Of a DNA stretch of 64,000 nucleotides, positions 1 through 9,913 are shown piece by piece (the stretch's first letter is position 1; every line of letters starts with the position of its first letter). The position numbers and the translations under genes were made by a program. Origin of the DNA: Acanthochromis polyacanthus (lineage: Eukaryota; Chordata; Actinopteri; Pomacentridae). The notes beneath the pieces are model-generated. The model did no database searches and had not been told where the DNA came from. It saw nothing but the letters and a program-made list of their open reading frames with translations. The DNA lies in the NCBI RefSeq assembly GCF_021347895.1, contig NC_067134.1:29943449-30007448 (forward strand), written 5' to 3'.

Positions 1-376
1 ATTAATAAATGTCGAAATGTTTTTGAACCGTACTGAATTTATTTGACGGTCAGTTTTTGATTACAGGCAGACTCTAATAAAACTACCAGGTTACATCAGC
101 ATATATCACAGTAACTCAAGTTAGACATTATGATGTTCTGGACCTTTGCTGACTGGACCTCTCTGAATTTTAGCTGAATACCCCTGGCTTAGAAGAAGAG
201 GGACATGAGTGTAGAACTTCTAATGACCCAACATCAGTCAGTGGAGAAAAATAAGAAAAAGAAAGCAAAGCTAAATGAAACTATTTCAGTGTTTTAATAA
301 GTCTGTTGCTTGTCCTGTGAATACTGCCACTTTAGGGAACACTACAGCTGGAGATAAGGTTAACGTTTAGGAAAGG
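1..376. other. Non-coding, nothing recognised
   Basis: No convincing ORF, splice signal or known repeat end was seen. Confidence 0.4.
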
Positions 377-480
377 GAGCCTGATGAAGAGGAAACATCA
401 AAACATCAGCTCTACCTGATGAAGAGGAAACATCAGGTCTACCTGATGAAGAGGAAACATCAGGTCTACCTGATGGCAGG
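377..480 (+). repeat. 27-bp tandem repeat of short hairpins
   Basis: Two exact 27-bp units (414-440, 441-467) are flanked by partial units at 380 and 468. Each contains CCTGATG, a 9-base spacer and CATCAGG, so every unit can form a 7-bp hairpin. No ORF is involved. Confidence 0.8.
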
Positions 481-545
481 AGGAGGAGCTGCTGACGCTA
501 TAATGTCTATAAGTATCTGATTGGTAGTTTGAAATAAAGGAGCTG

Positions 546-546
<1 letters not shown>

Positions 547-615
<69 letters not shown>
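547..615 (+). repeat. (GT)n microsatellite
   Basis: About 34 GT dinucleotides followed by a short GC tract. The His/Thr-rich ORF on the other strand is an artefact of the repeat. Confidence 0.95.
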
Positions 616-620
<5 letters not shown>

Positions 621-935
621 CATGGACATGTGAGTGCACGCGCACATATATGAGAACCTGACCTGGCTTTGGTTTATGAGGTTGGAGTATACCCAGTAGA
701 AAAAATAGACTACACCACTGGTTATGACTGTCATTACTGTGTACACGACTTGCTTTGATTTAGAGTTAGGGGAAGTGCAGTGGGGGCAGGCAATACAATG
801 AAAGTCAGTCTGTCTATGAATGCCAGCGCAAGAGCTTTATTGTGATGGGCAGGAGCTTTACTGTGCACTGGCAGGCTCCGAAGCCCCGCCCACCAATGAA
901 ACGGAATATTGAGTCGTATTTTCATTTTGGGGGTG
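616..935. other. Non-coding, nothing recognised
   Basis: No gene or repeat signature was recognised here. Confidence 0.4.
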
Positions 936-1090
936 AAAACGAAAAAACGAAAAAACGAACCGTTTCCTGTTTTTTTTGTTTTTTTGTTCAAAACGAAAAA
1001 ACGAAAAAACGACCCGTTTCCTGTTTTTTGCTTTTTGCTCAAAACGAAAAAATGAAAAAACGACTTGATTTTTTGTTTCTGCTTGTGTCT
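936..1090 (+). repeat. 51-54-bp tandem repeat of A-rich and T-rich arms
   Basis: Three units begin near 936, 990 and 1041. Each has AAAACG(AAAAAACG)n, then CCGTTTCCTG, then a T-rich arm, so each unit is partly self-complementary. ORFs here on both strands are repeat artefacts. Confidence 0.7.
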
Positions 1091-1124
1091 TTTATAGCCA
1101 GGAAACAAACGGATAAAACGTACC

Positions 1125-3329
1125 TTGTCCACTCACAAAGCTCAAGGAGCATTTATTAGATCTCGTGCAAAGTGGATAGAAGAAGGTGAGAAGAATTCAG
1201 CTTATTTCTGTGGATTAGAAAAAAACAGGCAGGAAAAAAACAATGTGAAATCTTTGTTAATCAACAACAAAGAAATTAGTGATAATAAATTAATATCAAT
1301 TGAAACCTACAAATTTTACAGCAATCTCTATTGTTCAAAATTCTCTAAATCTGATTGTGAAACGTTTCTACAGAATGTTGCTCAGCATATTCCAAAAATT
1401 GATGAGAAATACAGAGACACCTGTGATGGACCCCTCACAATTGCTGAACTTGATGCTGTAATCAACCGATTAGCACTTAACAAATCTCCTGGTTCAGACG
1501 GCCTCACAGCAAACTTTTACAGACACTTCTGGATGGAAATAAGAGAATTGCTGTTCAATGTTTTTCTAGAAATTTTCGAAACTTGCTCTCTCCCAACTAC
1601 AATGAGACATGGTGTTATAGTTTCTATTCCAAAACCCAATAAAGACCCTAGAATTATAGATAATAGAAGACCCATTACGCTCAGGAACTCTGATTACAAA
1701 CTTCTAACTTATATTTTTGCATCAAGGCTACAATCAGCACTTTCAAGTGTAATTTCTGAAACAATCTGGTTTTATGAAAGGAAGATCAATACATAATAAT
1801 ATAAGGTTGGTTATGGACTTAATTGAATATTGTAATCTAATCCAAGACGATGGCTTTATTTTCTTTTTGGACTTTTACAAAGCCTTCGATTCGGTGGAAC
1901 ATCCATTTATTCTTACTGCACTGGAGCGTTTTGGGTTTGGTCTTAAATTTAGAAATTTGGTTTGTGGCCTGTATGAAAACATAAATCGCTGTGTTCTTCT
2001 TCCAAATGGTTCTACTCCAAGCTTTAAGGTTGATGTTGGTATCCCGCAAGGTTGCCCAATTTCTCCCTACTTATTTCTTCTGGTTACTGAGATCTTATCC
2101 ATTTATATTAAACAAAGCGATGATATTCAAAAACTTAATGTACTGGGTACAGAAATTGTGATCAGCCAATTAGCGGATGACACAACATTATTTTTAAAAA
2201 ATAAGGAACAGTTCCCAAAAGTAATTGAAAAAATTGGAAAATTCTCTAAAGCTTCAGGATTACGTTTAAACATTAAGAAGTGTGAAATTTTTTCTCTTCA
2301 TGACACCACTACAAAAGAAATATGTGGCATACCTGTGAAATCAGAGATCAAATATCTTGGTATCCAACTCAGTAAAGACAAAAAAATATGTCAAACTATC
2401 AACATTGAGACAAAACTCAAGGAATGTAAAACCAAACTCAACATGTGGCTCCAAAGAGATTTATCAATATTAGGTCGTATATATCTAACAAAGATGGAGA
2501 GCTTGTCAAGGTGCATTTACCCTCTTTACTCAAATGTTGTTTCTTCAAATTCAATTAAATCAATAAACCAAATTAATTTTAATTTCATCTGGCGTAATAA
2601 ACCACATTATCTGAAAAAAAGCCATATGGTCAAAGATACAAATGAAGGTGGCCTAAAAATGATTGATTTAGAATGCCTTAATGGTACATTGAAGATAAAT
2701 TGGCTTAAATCTTGGCTCAAAAATCAGAGCTCCCTATGGTACTGTATCCCTAACTACATTTTTACAAAACTGGGTGGTCTAAATCTTTTGCTGGTTTGTG
2801 ACTTCGAAATTAGTAAGCTTCCTATATCCTTAGCAGAGTTCCACAAGCAAATCTTACTGTATTGGAAAATGTTATATGTTCACAACTTCTCTCCACATTT
2901 AACAGTAATTTGGAACAACCGATATGTTCTTCATCGTAACAAATCCTTTTATTATGATGACTGGTATAAAAAGAATATTTGGTCAATATTACATCTTATG
3001 GACGATGAAGGAAATTTACTAGATTATGAACATTTCTGTGCAAAATACAACTTCACCCCCCCTTTCTTAGATTTTATGCGTTTACGTAGTGCTCTTCCCA
3101 AAGAATTTATCTTTTTATCCAAAAATTACCTTGCTCATCAAAAAACACAAGTTAATCTCACTTCTCCCATGATTCATGGAATATCTATTATAGATAAAAA
3201 AAATGTAGTAACTCTCTTATTAGAAAATGTTTTGCAGATGAATTATTTCCTGAGGTACAAAATAAAAATGATATTCTTTCCAAATTTGATAAAAAGACCA
3301 TTTCAATATTGAGAACAATGTATTTATCC
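1125..3329 (+). pseudogene. L1-type ORF2 fragment, reverse transcriptase domain
   Basis: Two overlapping frames (1125-1796 and 1774-3312) together cover an L1-group reverse transcriptase. Visible landmarks in order are RSRAKWIEEGEKNSAYF, KSPGSDGLTANFY, FYKAFDSVEHPFI, GIPQGCPISPYLF and the catalytic LADDTTLF. The reading frame breaks near 1771, where an extra T sits in the motif before the fingers/palm junction, and a stop closes the second frame at 3312, just before the DNA transposon. The order of motifs and the KGRSIHNNIRLV box resemble the teleost L1/Tx1-like group. It would have performed target-primed reverse transcription; this copy is inactive because of truncation, frameshift and insertion. 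Confidence 0.88.
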
Positions 3330-3336
3330 TTTCCAG

Positions 3337-3994
3337 TATGGAATTAGATTTGTGCCAAAAATAATTAAACAAAAATAAATAAATTGCAAACAAAAAATAA
3401 AAATTTGAGAGATATAATCTTACTCAAGCAAAAAAATAATACTTGCAATCAAAATATTTGTGTGACTGTGTAAATATTTAGCCTTTTACTTTTCCAATCA
3501 TCACTTCTTTTGTTTACAGTTCTGTCTTTTTTTCCCTCACTGATCAGACTTTTGTTTTCAATGCCAGCTTTCTCATTTGCGCTGCCTGACATTTTGCTTG
3601 TGATTTTTGGCACAAACCTCTCGGGTGGGCGGGCCTTGTGAGGAATGCGTACTCATTGGCTGAATAGTTTTTGAGTGACACCCCGTGCCCCGGATGTTGT
3701 TCTGTACAGCGGGTGAATTCGGATGTATGGGATGTACTGTGGTAAGCTACTTTAACGTAAAGAAGTGTAAGTATCTGTCATATGTGTTGTCTGTGTTGAA
3801 GTAGCCGTTTTGATGTTGTAGCATCATGCTAATAACATGTTGGAAGCACAGCCAGCTACAGTATATCAACAACAATTTAGCAGCTACACGTTGGCTAACA
3901 GAACTTGCTAATGTTATCAAGCGGTGGGGGTGGGGTGGAGGGGCATATGTTAAACAGCTCGGTACTCTTAGAAAAAGGAAACAGCTTACTCATT
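3337..3994 (+). repeat. Left long terminal inverted repeat
   Basis: This ~658-bp arm is near-identical, in inverse orientation, to 7972-8628. It includes a GC-richer stretch (3620-3730) with an inverted CCAAT-type ATTGG and a downstream GTAAGC donor-like site near 3742. The arm may therefore act as promoter plus leader for the gene reading inward; that is inference. A 57-codon ORF (from 3828) lies near its inner end. Confidence 0.85.
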
Positions 3995-4597
3995 GACGTT
4001 CCGTTTGTCAAAAAATAAACACTTTTCCAGCAGTTAGAGGGATTCTTGGCCTGGGCAACTTAGCCGCAAGACGCCAGATTAGATCCGCTGGGGTACGCTC
4101 CGCTACAAACAAGTTAGGAGAGTCCTGTCGTGGAGATGGCCTCAGAGCTTCACTCCGGTGGATCCAATCTGTCATTGAGATTCTGTGTCATTCTGAACAG
4201 CAAAGGCCATGGATCTCTCTGCTGGGATAGCGTGGAACCTATTTGCGGATAAACGGGACGTTGGATTATGTTAAATAGCTATCTGTTTTCGGATATTTGG
4301 TAAGAATAGTTACTACTGTAGTTTTTTACCTTAAGTAACTCACAGCAACTGTGCAAATTTAATTTAGAGAATAGGAGAATCCTTTTGAATTTGAACTTGT
4401 GACCATACCTTTAGCACCACCAAGACGCCAAAGTCCTGTCATTTCATGGTAACAAGACAGAAATAACAGTGTTACAATTGTATAAATAAATAGAATAGGA
4501 AAAGGACCTGTGGCTCTTGTTATTTATTGACTGTTTTAGTTTAGATATTAATGTTATTTTAGTGTGGAGAATCTTGAATTTTCTTAATTTCCCCTAG

Positions 4598-6727
4598 GTT
4601 GAAGAAACATCAGACTTATCATCATGCACTGAACAAATTCTCAACTGTGGCTACACAGGACCTATAAATGATGACAACAAAGACAAAATAGCACGGTTTG
4701 TATTTATTGTGTTAAACTGTTTAACTTCACTTTATGAGCAAGTATTAATGAAACCCTATGAGCAGCCTTGGTGTGAGGATTACCTTATCGGTTTGTCCAT
4801 TCAATAATTACCTCCAAAGAAATATTAAAATCTATTGCCATGCATTCAGTTATTTAAAATAATCATGTAATCAAATATAATGACCTAATTTGTTTTTGAT
4901 TACTTGACAAATAAATGTGGGAAACATGCACATGACAGCTGTTTTTCTGTTGTGAAAGGGCAATCCTGCTGCACTCTGCTGCAAGGCGAACAACCATGCT
5001 CAGGCAACTTCGAGAGGGACTACAACTTTACAGCCTCATAGATGTCATGGAAAGGAACAGAAAGCTTTGCCATGGCCTCTTTGTGGCTGCTGATGCTGAT
5101 AAAGTAAGCTCCTATGATCTCCTGAAGCAGAAACATGTTAGATCCTCTGTGATGCTACATATGATGTCATAAACTCTTAATACAGCTGATATTTCTTTTT
5201 TGGTTTTTGAGTAATTAAAAGAAGGTGGTATATACAAAATTCTTGATCATTGCCATGTTATCTTAGACAAATATTTTTCTGTCATATGTTTTTCAGGTGG
5301 ACTCACACTACATTGTGTCGCACTTGGCCCCAGAGATGAGCGAAAATGGTACACAAAAGCACACAAGGGAAGCACAAATCCTAAACAACTTCCAGGATTT
5401 CCTGCAAGAGCTTGAGGGTAAGTGAACCGAGATATACTTTTAAAGTATTCGGTCTCCTGAGATCTACTAGGGGTAAACCTCACAGAAGGTAACACAGATA
5501 TTAATTGAAAAGCACTTAGACAGTGCAGACCTCTGTCAAGCAGCTCAGTTACATTGTCCTATATTTATTTTATATGCATATTGTGGAATGATAAATGCCA
5601 ATCTGCATGAAGTGTGATTATTGTGTGCACCATGGTGCCTCCAGTGGGTGATGTGTCCAGCCTGAAGGGACTGTGAGTGAGCAGAGCTGCCTCCATGTTT
5701 CTATAATGTTAATGGGCTCACAGTAATGCTGCTGTAACTGTGAGTTGTGGAGGACTGGGATGTTTCTGACAATTTTAGGAGAGTCTGCTGAGAAACCAAG
5801 GGTCCAGTTACAACACCGAGCTTTTTCCATCAGATGGTGCCGTGGGTCAGACATTAGACAGGCCAATTGTTCACCTAGAAAAGCACCTGGAGAGCGCAGC
5901 CCTCTGCCAACGCAGCTCAGGCTGTGATAGCTGTATCTCCCAGACGGCAATCCGGATCATTCCCAAAATCTCCATTTGTTCCTTTTACCAGTTCAGACAT
6001 TTCCTGACAATTTCATCAAAATCCATCCTTAAGTTTTTGAGTTATGTTGCTAACAAACAAATGCAGGCAGAAACATGACCTCCATAACCTAATAAATGAC
6101 TGTTCTGTGATTTGCAAAAAGAGGTACTAAATAAATTTATTGACACTTTTTCCTTTCATACTATAAACTGAGAGTTTATTTCAACATTGGCTTAGTAATT
6201 CTATTAAATGTGTTTTCCCTTTGAATTAATTTATATTTTGCGCTAAACGACTTTGATCAGTTTATCAGTACTTTGACTCAGACCCATGCATAATAATTAA
6301 TCATTTGACATACAAAATCAAGATCAACTAAGACCAAATGGACAGATCTGACTTACTGTAAAGTATTATCATGTCTGTCTGGTTTTGTCCAATTCTAATA
6401 ATCTATTTTAATTGCCTTTTTTTTTAAATTTCCCCAGATGGAACAGTTGAGGATGAAGATCCGCTTGATGTCCCTGGAGTGATGCAGTGGTTGACTGGAC
6501 AGTCGCACCGGCATCTTCTAACTGCAGACAGACAAAATTTTAAGATAACTGTCTGTTTTGACCATGGGTGTTTGGAACGGATGCCAGACCACAAGATCTG
6601 CTATCCACTTGTCAGCGCATGCACAGAAACGATCACATTTCCAACTGCACACTGTGTGAATTATGATGAGTTCAAGAAAAACATGTTAACAGCAATGAGA
6701 TGTGGTGCAGGATTTTACAGGGTGTAG
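4598..6727 (+). CDS. HECT-type E3 ubiquitin ligase-like gene (G2E3-like), 3' coding exons
   Basis: Four exons join in phase: 4598-4695, 4959-5103, 5297-5417 and 6438-6727. All have AG acceptors and GT donors, and they give 217 codons plus TAG. The product resembles the C-terminal part of a HECT domain, like the G2/M-phase-specific E3 ligase-like proteins expanded in fish. The last exon ends with the C-lobe pattern P-x4-A-C-T-x4-F-P, followed by FKKNMLTAM and GAGF. The cysteine falls where HECT ligases carry the ubiquitin thioester: C then seven residues to P, as in the usual TC-x5-LP motif. HECT enzymes accept ubiquitin from E2 on that cysteine and pass it to substrates. Start codon and N-lobe were not found; upstream exons may lie in or after the left TIR. 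It sits inside the long-TIR element as cargo. Confidence 0.72.
5500..6085 (+). repeat. Interspersed repeat in the third intron of the HECT-like gene
   Basis: I recognise phrases typical of a dispersed teleost repeat, including AACCGAAAAGCAC-like and GAGTTATGTTGCTAACA blocks, but cannot assign a class. The ORFs in it do not follow any known family. Confidence 0.4.
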
Positions 6728-6841
6728 TTTGGTTCAAATGGTGCCAGAACACTTAAGATTCTGTTGTGTCATTTTCATGTTTATCTGCATATTAGTTGTT
6801 GTCATGTGCCTCTACAGTGCACAAATGTTTGTTACATAAAA

Positions 6842-7070
6842 CAGTGGTTCTCAACAGGTGGTGCGAACCCAAAAGTTGTTTACAGAGCTATTTTCAGTGG
6901 ATCGTGGATTTAGCATTTGTTGGTTCCACATCCTTGTTTATTCTCTGAAAAGTTTTTTACTGTCTGAGAATTAGTTAATACTTTGATTGGTTGTGATATT
7001 CTTGGCAGAGTTTGTGGTGGTTCCTGAAAATGGACCAGTTAAGATCAGCTGATAAAAAAGTAAAAATACA
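6842..7070 (+). mobile_element. hAT-like MITE remnant (one end visible)
   Basis: Starts CAGTGGTTCTCAACAGGTGG and continues with ACCCAAAAGTTG. This matches the 5' terminal style of hAT/Charlie non-autonomous elements. The opposite end was not located. Confidence 0.4.
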
Positions 7071-7680
7071 CAAATGTGTTTAATATATTTAATAGCAAAA
7101 TAAAAAAATGTGCAATTCATGAATTGTCTTTAATTCCAAGTCTATTTTCAGCAGTACCCTACAGGTTCATGTGTAGCTGGATAGAGTATTTAGTCAATTT
7201 CAACACAAAACACAATATATGGACTTGCTATTGCAGTTTCATCACTTTGCATACAAAATAAGGTACTGAACGAACAACAATTTACTTCCAAATAAAATAT
7301 TGAAAGTTGACAGTACTTGAAACAATTTGGAATCATGCAAACCAGTAAGTTCCTACAAAATATAATATTTTAAAGGTCTAAAATGTACTTTGCAATGAAC
7401 TTAATAGAGAATTAATGAAAGAGCTGGGCTTTATAGTTGACCAGAACTGTAAGCAGAATCTCTTTTTTTTTTTTTTTTTTTTTTTGTGTAGACTAAGTCT
7501 TTGCTGGGTGACCCAGAAAAATTCAGGACGAAACATTTTATTATTAATTACATATAAATGTAAACACAACATTTCTTCACACGGGTAAATATTAGATGTG
7601 TGTACATTTCATTCCACATAGAAGCATTTCAGCAAGCTTCTTCTGAATGGCAGATAGTTCAACATTTCAGTTGTTGAATT

Positions 7681-8140
7681 TTAGACTTCGCTCAGTTTCC
7701 TCACAAGCTCAAGTGTCTGAATATAGAGATCCTGATCACACAGAGTTGATGTGATGGGATCTATTAGTCCCTGAAGGATACCAAAGTTATGGTCAGACAG
7801 GGGGCAAGGGATGTCTGACACCACCACCCTATCATCTTGGTCACCATCAGTGCTGCAATCTTGGAGAAGAAGCTCCATACGCTGAAAGACAGTGAAGTTA
7901 AATTACACTAGTGCAAACTGTTCAAACATACCTAGGCTTGAAGCCAGGGTTAAAACACAGGGAGCCAGAGAAATGAGTAAGCTGTTTCCTTTTTCTAAGA
8001 GTACCGAGCTGTTTAACATATGCCCCTCCACCCCATCCCCACCGCTTGATAACATTAGCAAGTTCTGTTAGCCAACGTGTAGCTGCTAAATTGTTGTTGA
8101 TATACTGTAGCTGGCTGTGCTTCCAACATGTTATTAGCAT
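7681..8140 (-). CDS. Second spliced unit of the long-TIR element, unknown product
   Basis: On the minus strand an ORF in the right TIR (8140 to ~7932) ends at a GTATGT donor. After a short intron, a TTTCAG acceptor near 7880 opens a 66-codon stretch ending at 7681 (visible piece ILQGLIDPITSTLCDQDLYI). An AATAAA signal lies downstream on that strand near 7540. The splice phases I read do not join the two ORFs cleanly in the longer frame, so translation is uncertain. I do not recognise the protein. It converges on the HECT-like gene, so each unit seems to start in its own copy of the TIR. Confidence 0.35.
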
Positions 8141-8681
8141 GATGCTACAACATCAAAACGGCTACTTCAACACAGACAACACATATGACAGATACTTACA
8201 CTTCTTTACGTTAAAGTAGCTTACCACAGTACATCCCATACATCCGAATTCCCCCGCTGTACAGAACAACATCCGGGGCACGGGGTGTCACTCAAAAACT
8301 ATTCAGCCAATGAGTACGCATTCCTCACAAGGCCCGCCCACCCGAGAGGTTTGTGCCAAAAATCGCAAGCAAAATGTCAGGCAGCGCAAATGAGAAAGCT
8401 GGCATTGAAAACAAAATTCTGATCAGTGAGGGAAAAAAGACAGAACTGTAAACAAAAGAAGTGATGATTGGAAAAGTAAAAGGCTAAATATTTACACAGT
8501 CACACAAATATTTTGATTGCAAGTATTATTTTTTTGCTTGAGTAAGATTATATCTCTCAAATTTTTATTTTTTGTTTGCAATTTATTTATTTTTGTTTAA
8601 TTATTTTTGGCACAAATCTAATTCCATATTGCAATTTATTTATTTTTGTTTAATTATTTTTGGCACAAATCTAATTCCATA
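7972..8681 (-). repeat. Right long terminal inverted repeat, with duplicated tip
   Basis: Inverse copy of 3337-3994. The outermost 53 bp occur twice in tandem (8576-8628, 8629-8681), so the right arm is 53 bp longer than the left. Confidence 0.85.
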
Positions 8682-9179
8682 TTTCCAGTTGCTCCTAAGG
8701 TCAAAGAAACACACTTCAAAATTATGAACAACATCTATCCTTCTAAAGAGTTACTTAGAATTCGTTTTAATATACAAGAAAACAGTTGTACATTTTGTAA
8801 TGTTGATATAGAAACAACAGACCATCTTTTCTTTCACTGTGTGACAGTACAAAAGTTTTGGGAAGATTTACAGAAATGGATAAAAGAAATATTTCCTTCA
8901 TCACCATCCTGTTTCTCAAGAGATGATATAACATTTGGTATCCTGTTAAATAACAAAAAAGAAGAACTCTGTATTAATGTGATTTTATGTATAGCTAAAT
9001 TCTGTATTCACAAAAGCAAATGTCAGAAATGCTCACCCAGCTTTTCCTTTTTCAAAAATGAACTTAAATTGTATTTAAAATCGTTGAAATGTATGAAAGG
9101 TCCTAAAGCCATGAAATTATTTTCTTATATAGGTGATACCCCACTGGACTCAAGTCAACAACAAAATGACTCCCTTTGA
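8682..9179 (+). pseudogene. L1-type ORF2 C-terminal region
   Basis: Resumes the LINE frame after the insertion. It shows the Cys/His cluster CTFCNVDIETTDHLFFHC typical of L1-group ORF2 C-termini and ends at a stop at 9179. The first codons of the ORF that can be drawn here (8646) belong to the inserted element, not to the LINE. Confidence 0.8.
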
Positions 9180-9405
9180 ACTAAAAACTGAATTTATTGT
9201 TCCGGACTCATACCCTTGCACAATTTGTTGCACTATTGTTTATTTTTTGTCTAATTATCTAATTATTGTTTACCTACTTTATTTTATTACCTCTTGACTT
9301 TGTTCCCATTTTAAGAGTTTTTCATGTTTTTCCTTCCAAAGCCATGGTTGTTAAATTGTACAAGTTTATTGTGTATTGTTAATAAAATAAAATAAATAAA
9401 AAAAA
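9180..9405 (+). other. LINE 3' UTR and A-rich tail
   Basis: AT-rich 3' UTR ending in AATAAAATAAAATAAATAAA followed by As at 9381-9405. Confidence 0.75.
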
Positions 9406-9531
9406 CTCAAAGGAGAAGCATTTACGCACAGGTCCTACACTCAGCTGGGGCGGAAACAATCTGCGGCTGCAGGTTTGCCACCGGCGGCAAAAAAGGGGAC
9501 ACACGCAGCACTGAGGAGGAACTGAGAATGA

Positions 9532-9638
9532 ATGACCGAGTTCAAACAAAGTGTCCGTGAGTTTCTGTTGGGAAAGGATCAAGATCTGCGGCAAACTGTG
9601 CAGGATTGCCTTCATCTCCAAAATCCGGGTTGCAGCCG
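9532..9638 (+). CDS. Possible first coding exon of a ZNF-type gene
   Basis: A GC-rich leader precedes ATG at 9532. Thirty-five codons begin MTEFKQSVREFLLGKD and end at an AGCCG|GTAAGA donor, after which the frame stops. The start resembles the short N-terminal exons of teleost C2H2 zinc-finger proteins (pattern S-V-R-E-F). It could belong to the ZNF gene downstream, but I could not join it in frame to the 12786 exon. Alternative: a remnant of an older gene copy. Confidence 0.35.
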
Positions 9639-9913
9639 GTAAGAGCAGAATTCTGGAGACTCTAAAAGACTGTTTAAGCTGCCGATGTGTGCCACTGCAG
9701 TATGTGTTAGCATTAGCATTAGCCACGGAGATCAGCCACGAGCGGCTTGCTGTAAACTTTGTCTGTTTACCAATAATTTTCGTGTGTTTTGTAATTGTTC
9801 AGTTGAAAATAAGATTGCAGGCTAATTGGTGCTAATTAGAGGGTTCCAGCTAAGACCAGTGAATTCATCCTGTTTGTAATGGTGGGTTTTTACGATGCCC
9901 TTTATTTATTTAT

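Larger units (their letters stand above)
3337..8681. mobile_element. 5.3-kb DNA element with ~658-bp TIRs carrying a HECT ligase gene
   Basis: The ends are long inverted repeats starting TATGGAATTAG and ending CTAATTCCATA. They are flanked by direct TTTCCAG copies at 3330-3336 and 8682-8688, and deleting one copy rejoins the L1 sequence. An 8-bp reading (TTTCCAGT) is possible if the ends are asymmetric by one base. The interior has a spliced HECT-type gene on + and a short spliced unit on -, converging on an AT-rich centre. No transposase motif was seen, so the copy is probably non-autonomous. Long TIRs with inward genes recall Mutator-like (MULE/MuDR) architecture, but the target duplication is shorter than the usual 8-10 bp. 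Superfamily is unresolved. Confidence 0.85.
1116..9405 (+). mobile_element. 5'-truncated L1/Tx1-type LINE split by a DNA transposon
   Basis: The + strand carries the reverse transcriptase half of an L1-group ORF2 (1125-3312), then its C-terminal Cys/His region (8689-9179), a 3' UTR and an A-rich tail (9381-9405). The two coding parts are separated by the 3337-8681 element. The endonuclease and ORF1 are absent, so the copy is 5' truncated near 1116. A LINE target duplication could not be defined. Confidence 0.85.

Noticed and set aside
3828..3994. 57-codon ORF in the left TIR as a separate gene
   Set aside because: It is the mirror of the right-TIR ORF. Kept only as a possible leader exon of the minus-strand unit.
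4031..4229. Open stretch after a TTTTCCAG acceptor as an upstream HECT exon
   Set aside because: No usable donor was found before its stop and no HECT or zinc-finger motif is visible. It could be non-coding leader.
1100..9430. CTCAAGGAGCATTTA near 1140 versus CTCAAAGGAGAAGCATTTA at 9406 as the L1 target duplication
   Set aside because: The left copy lies inside conserved L1 coding sequence, so the similarity is probably chance.
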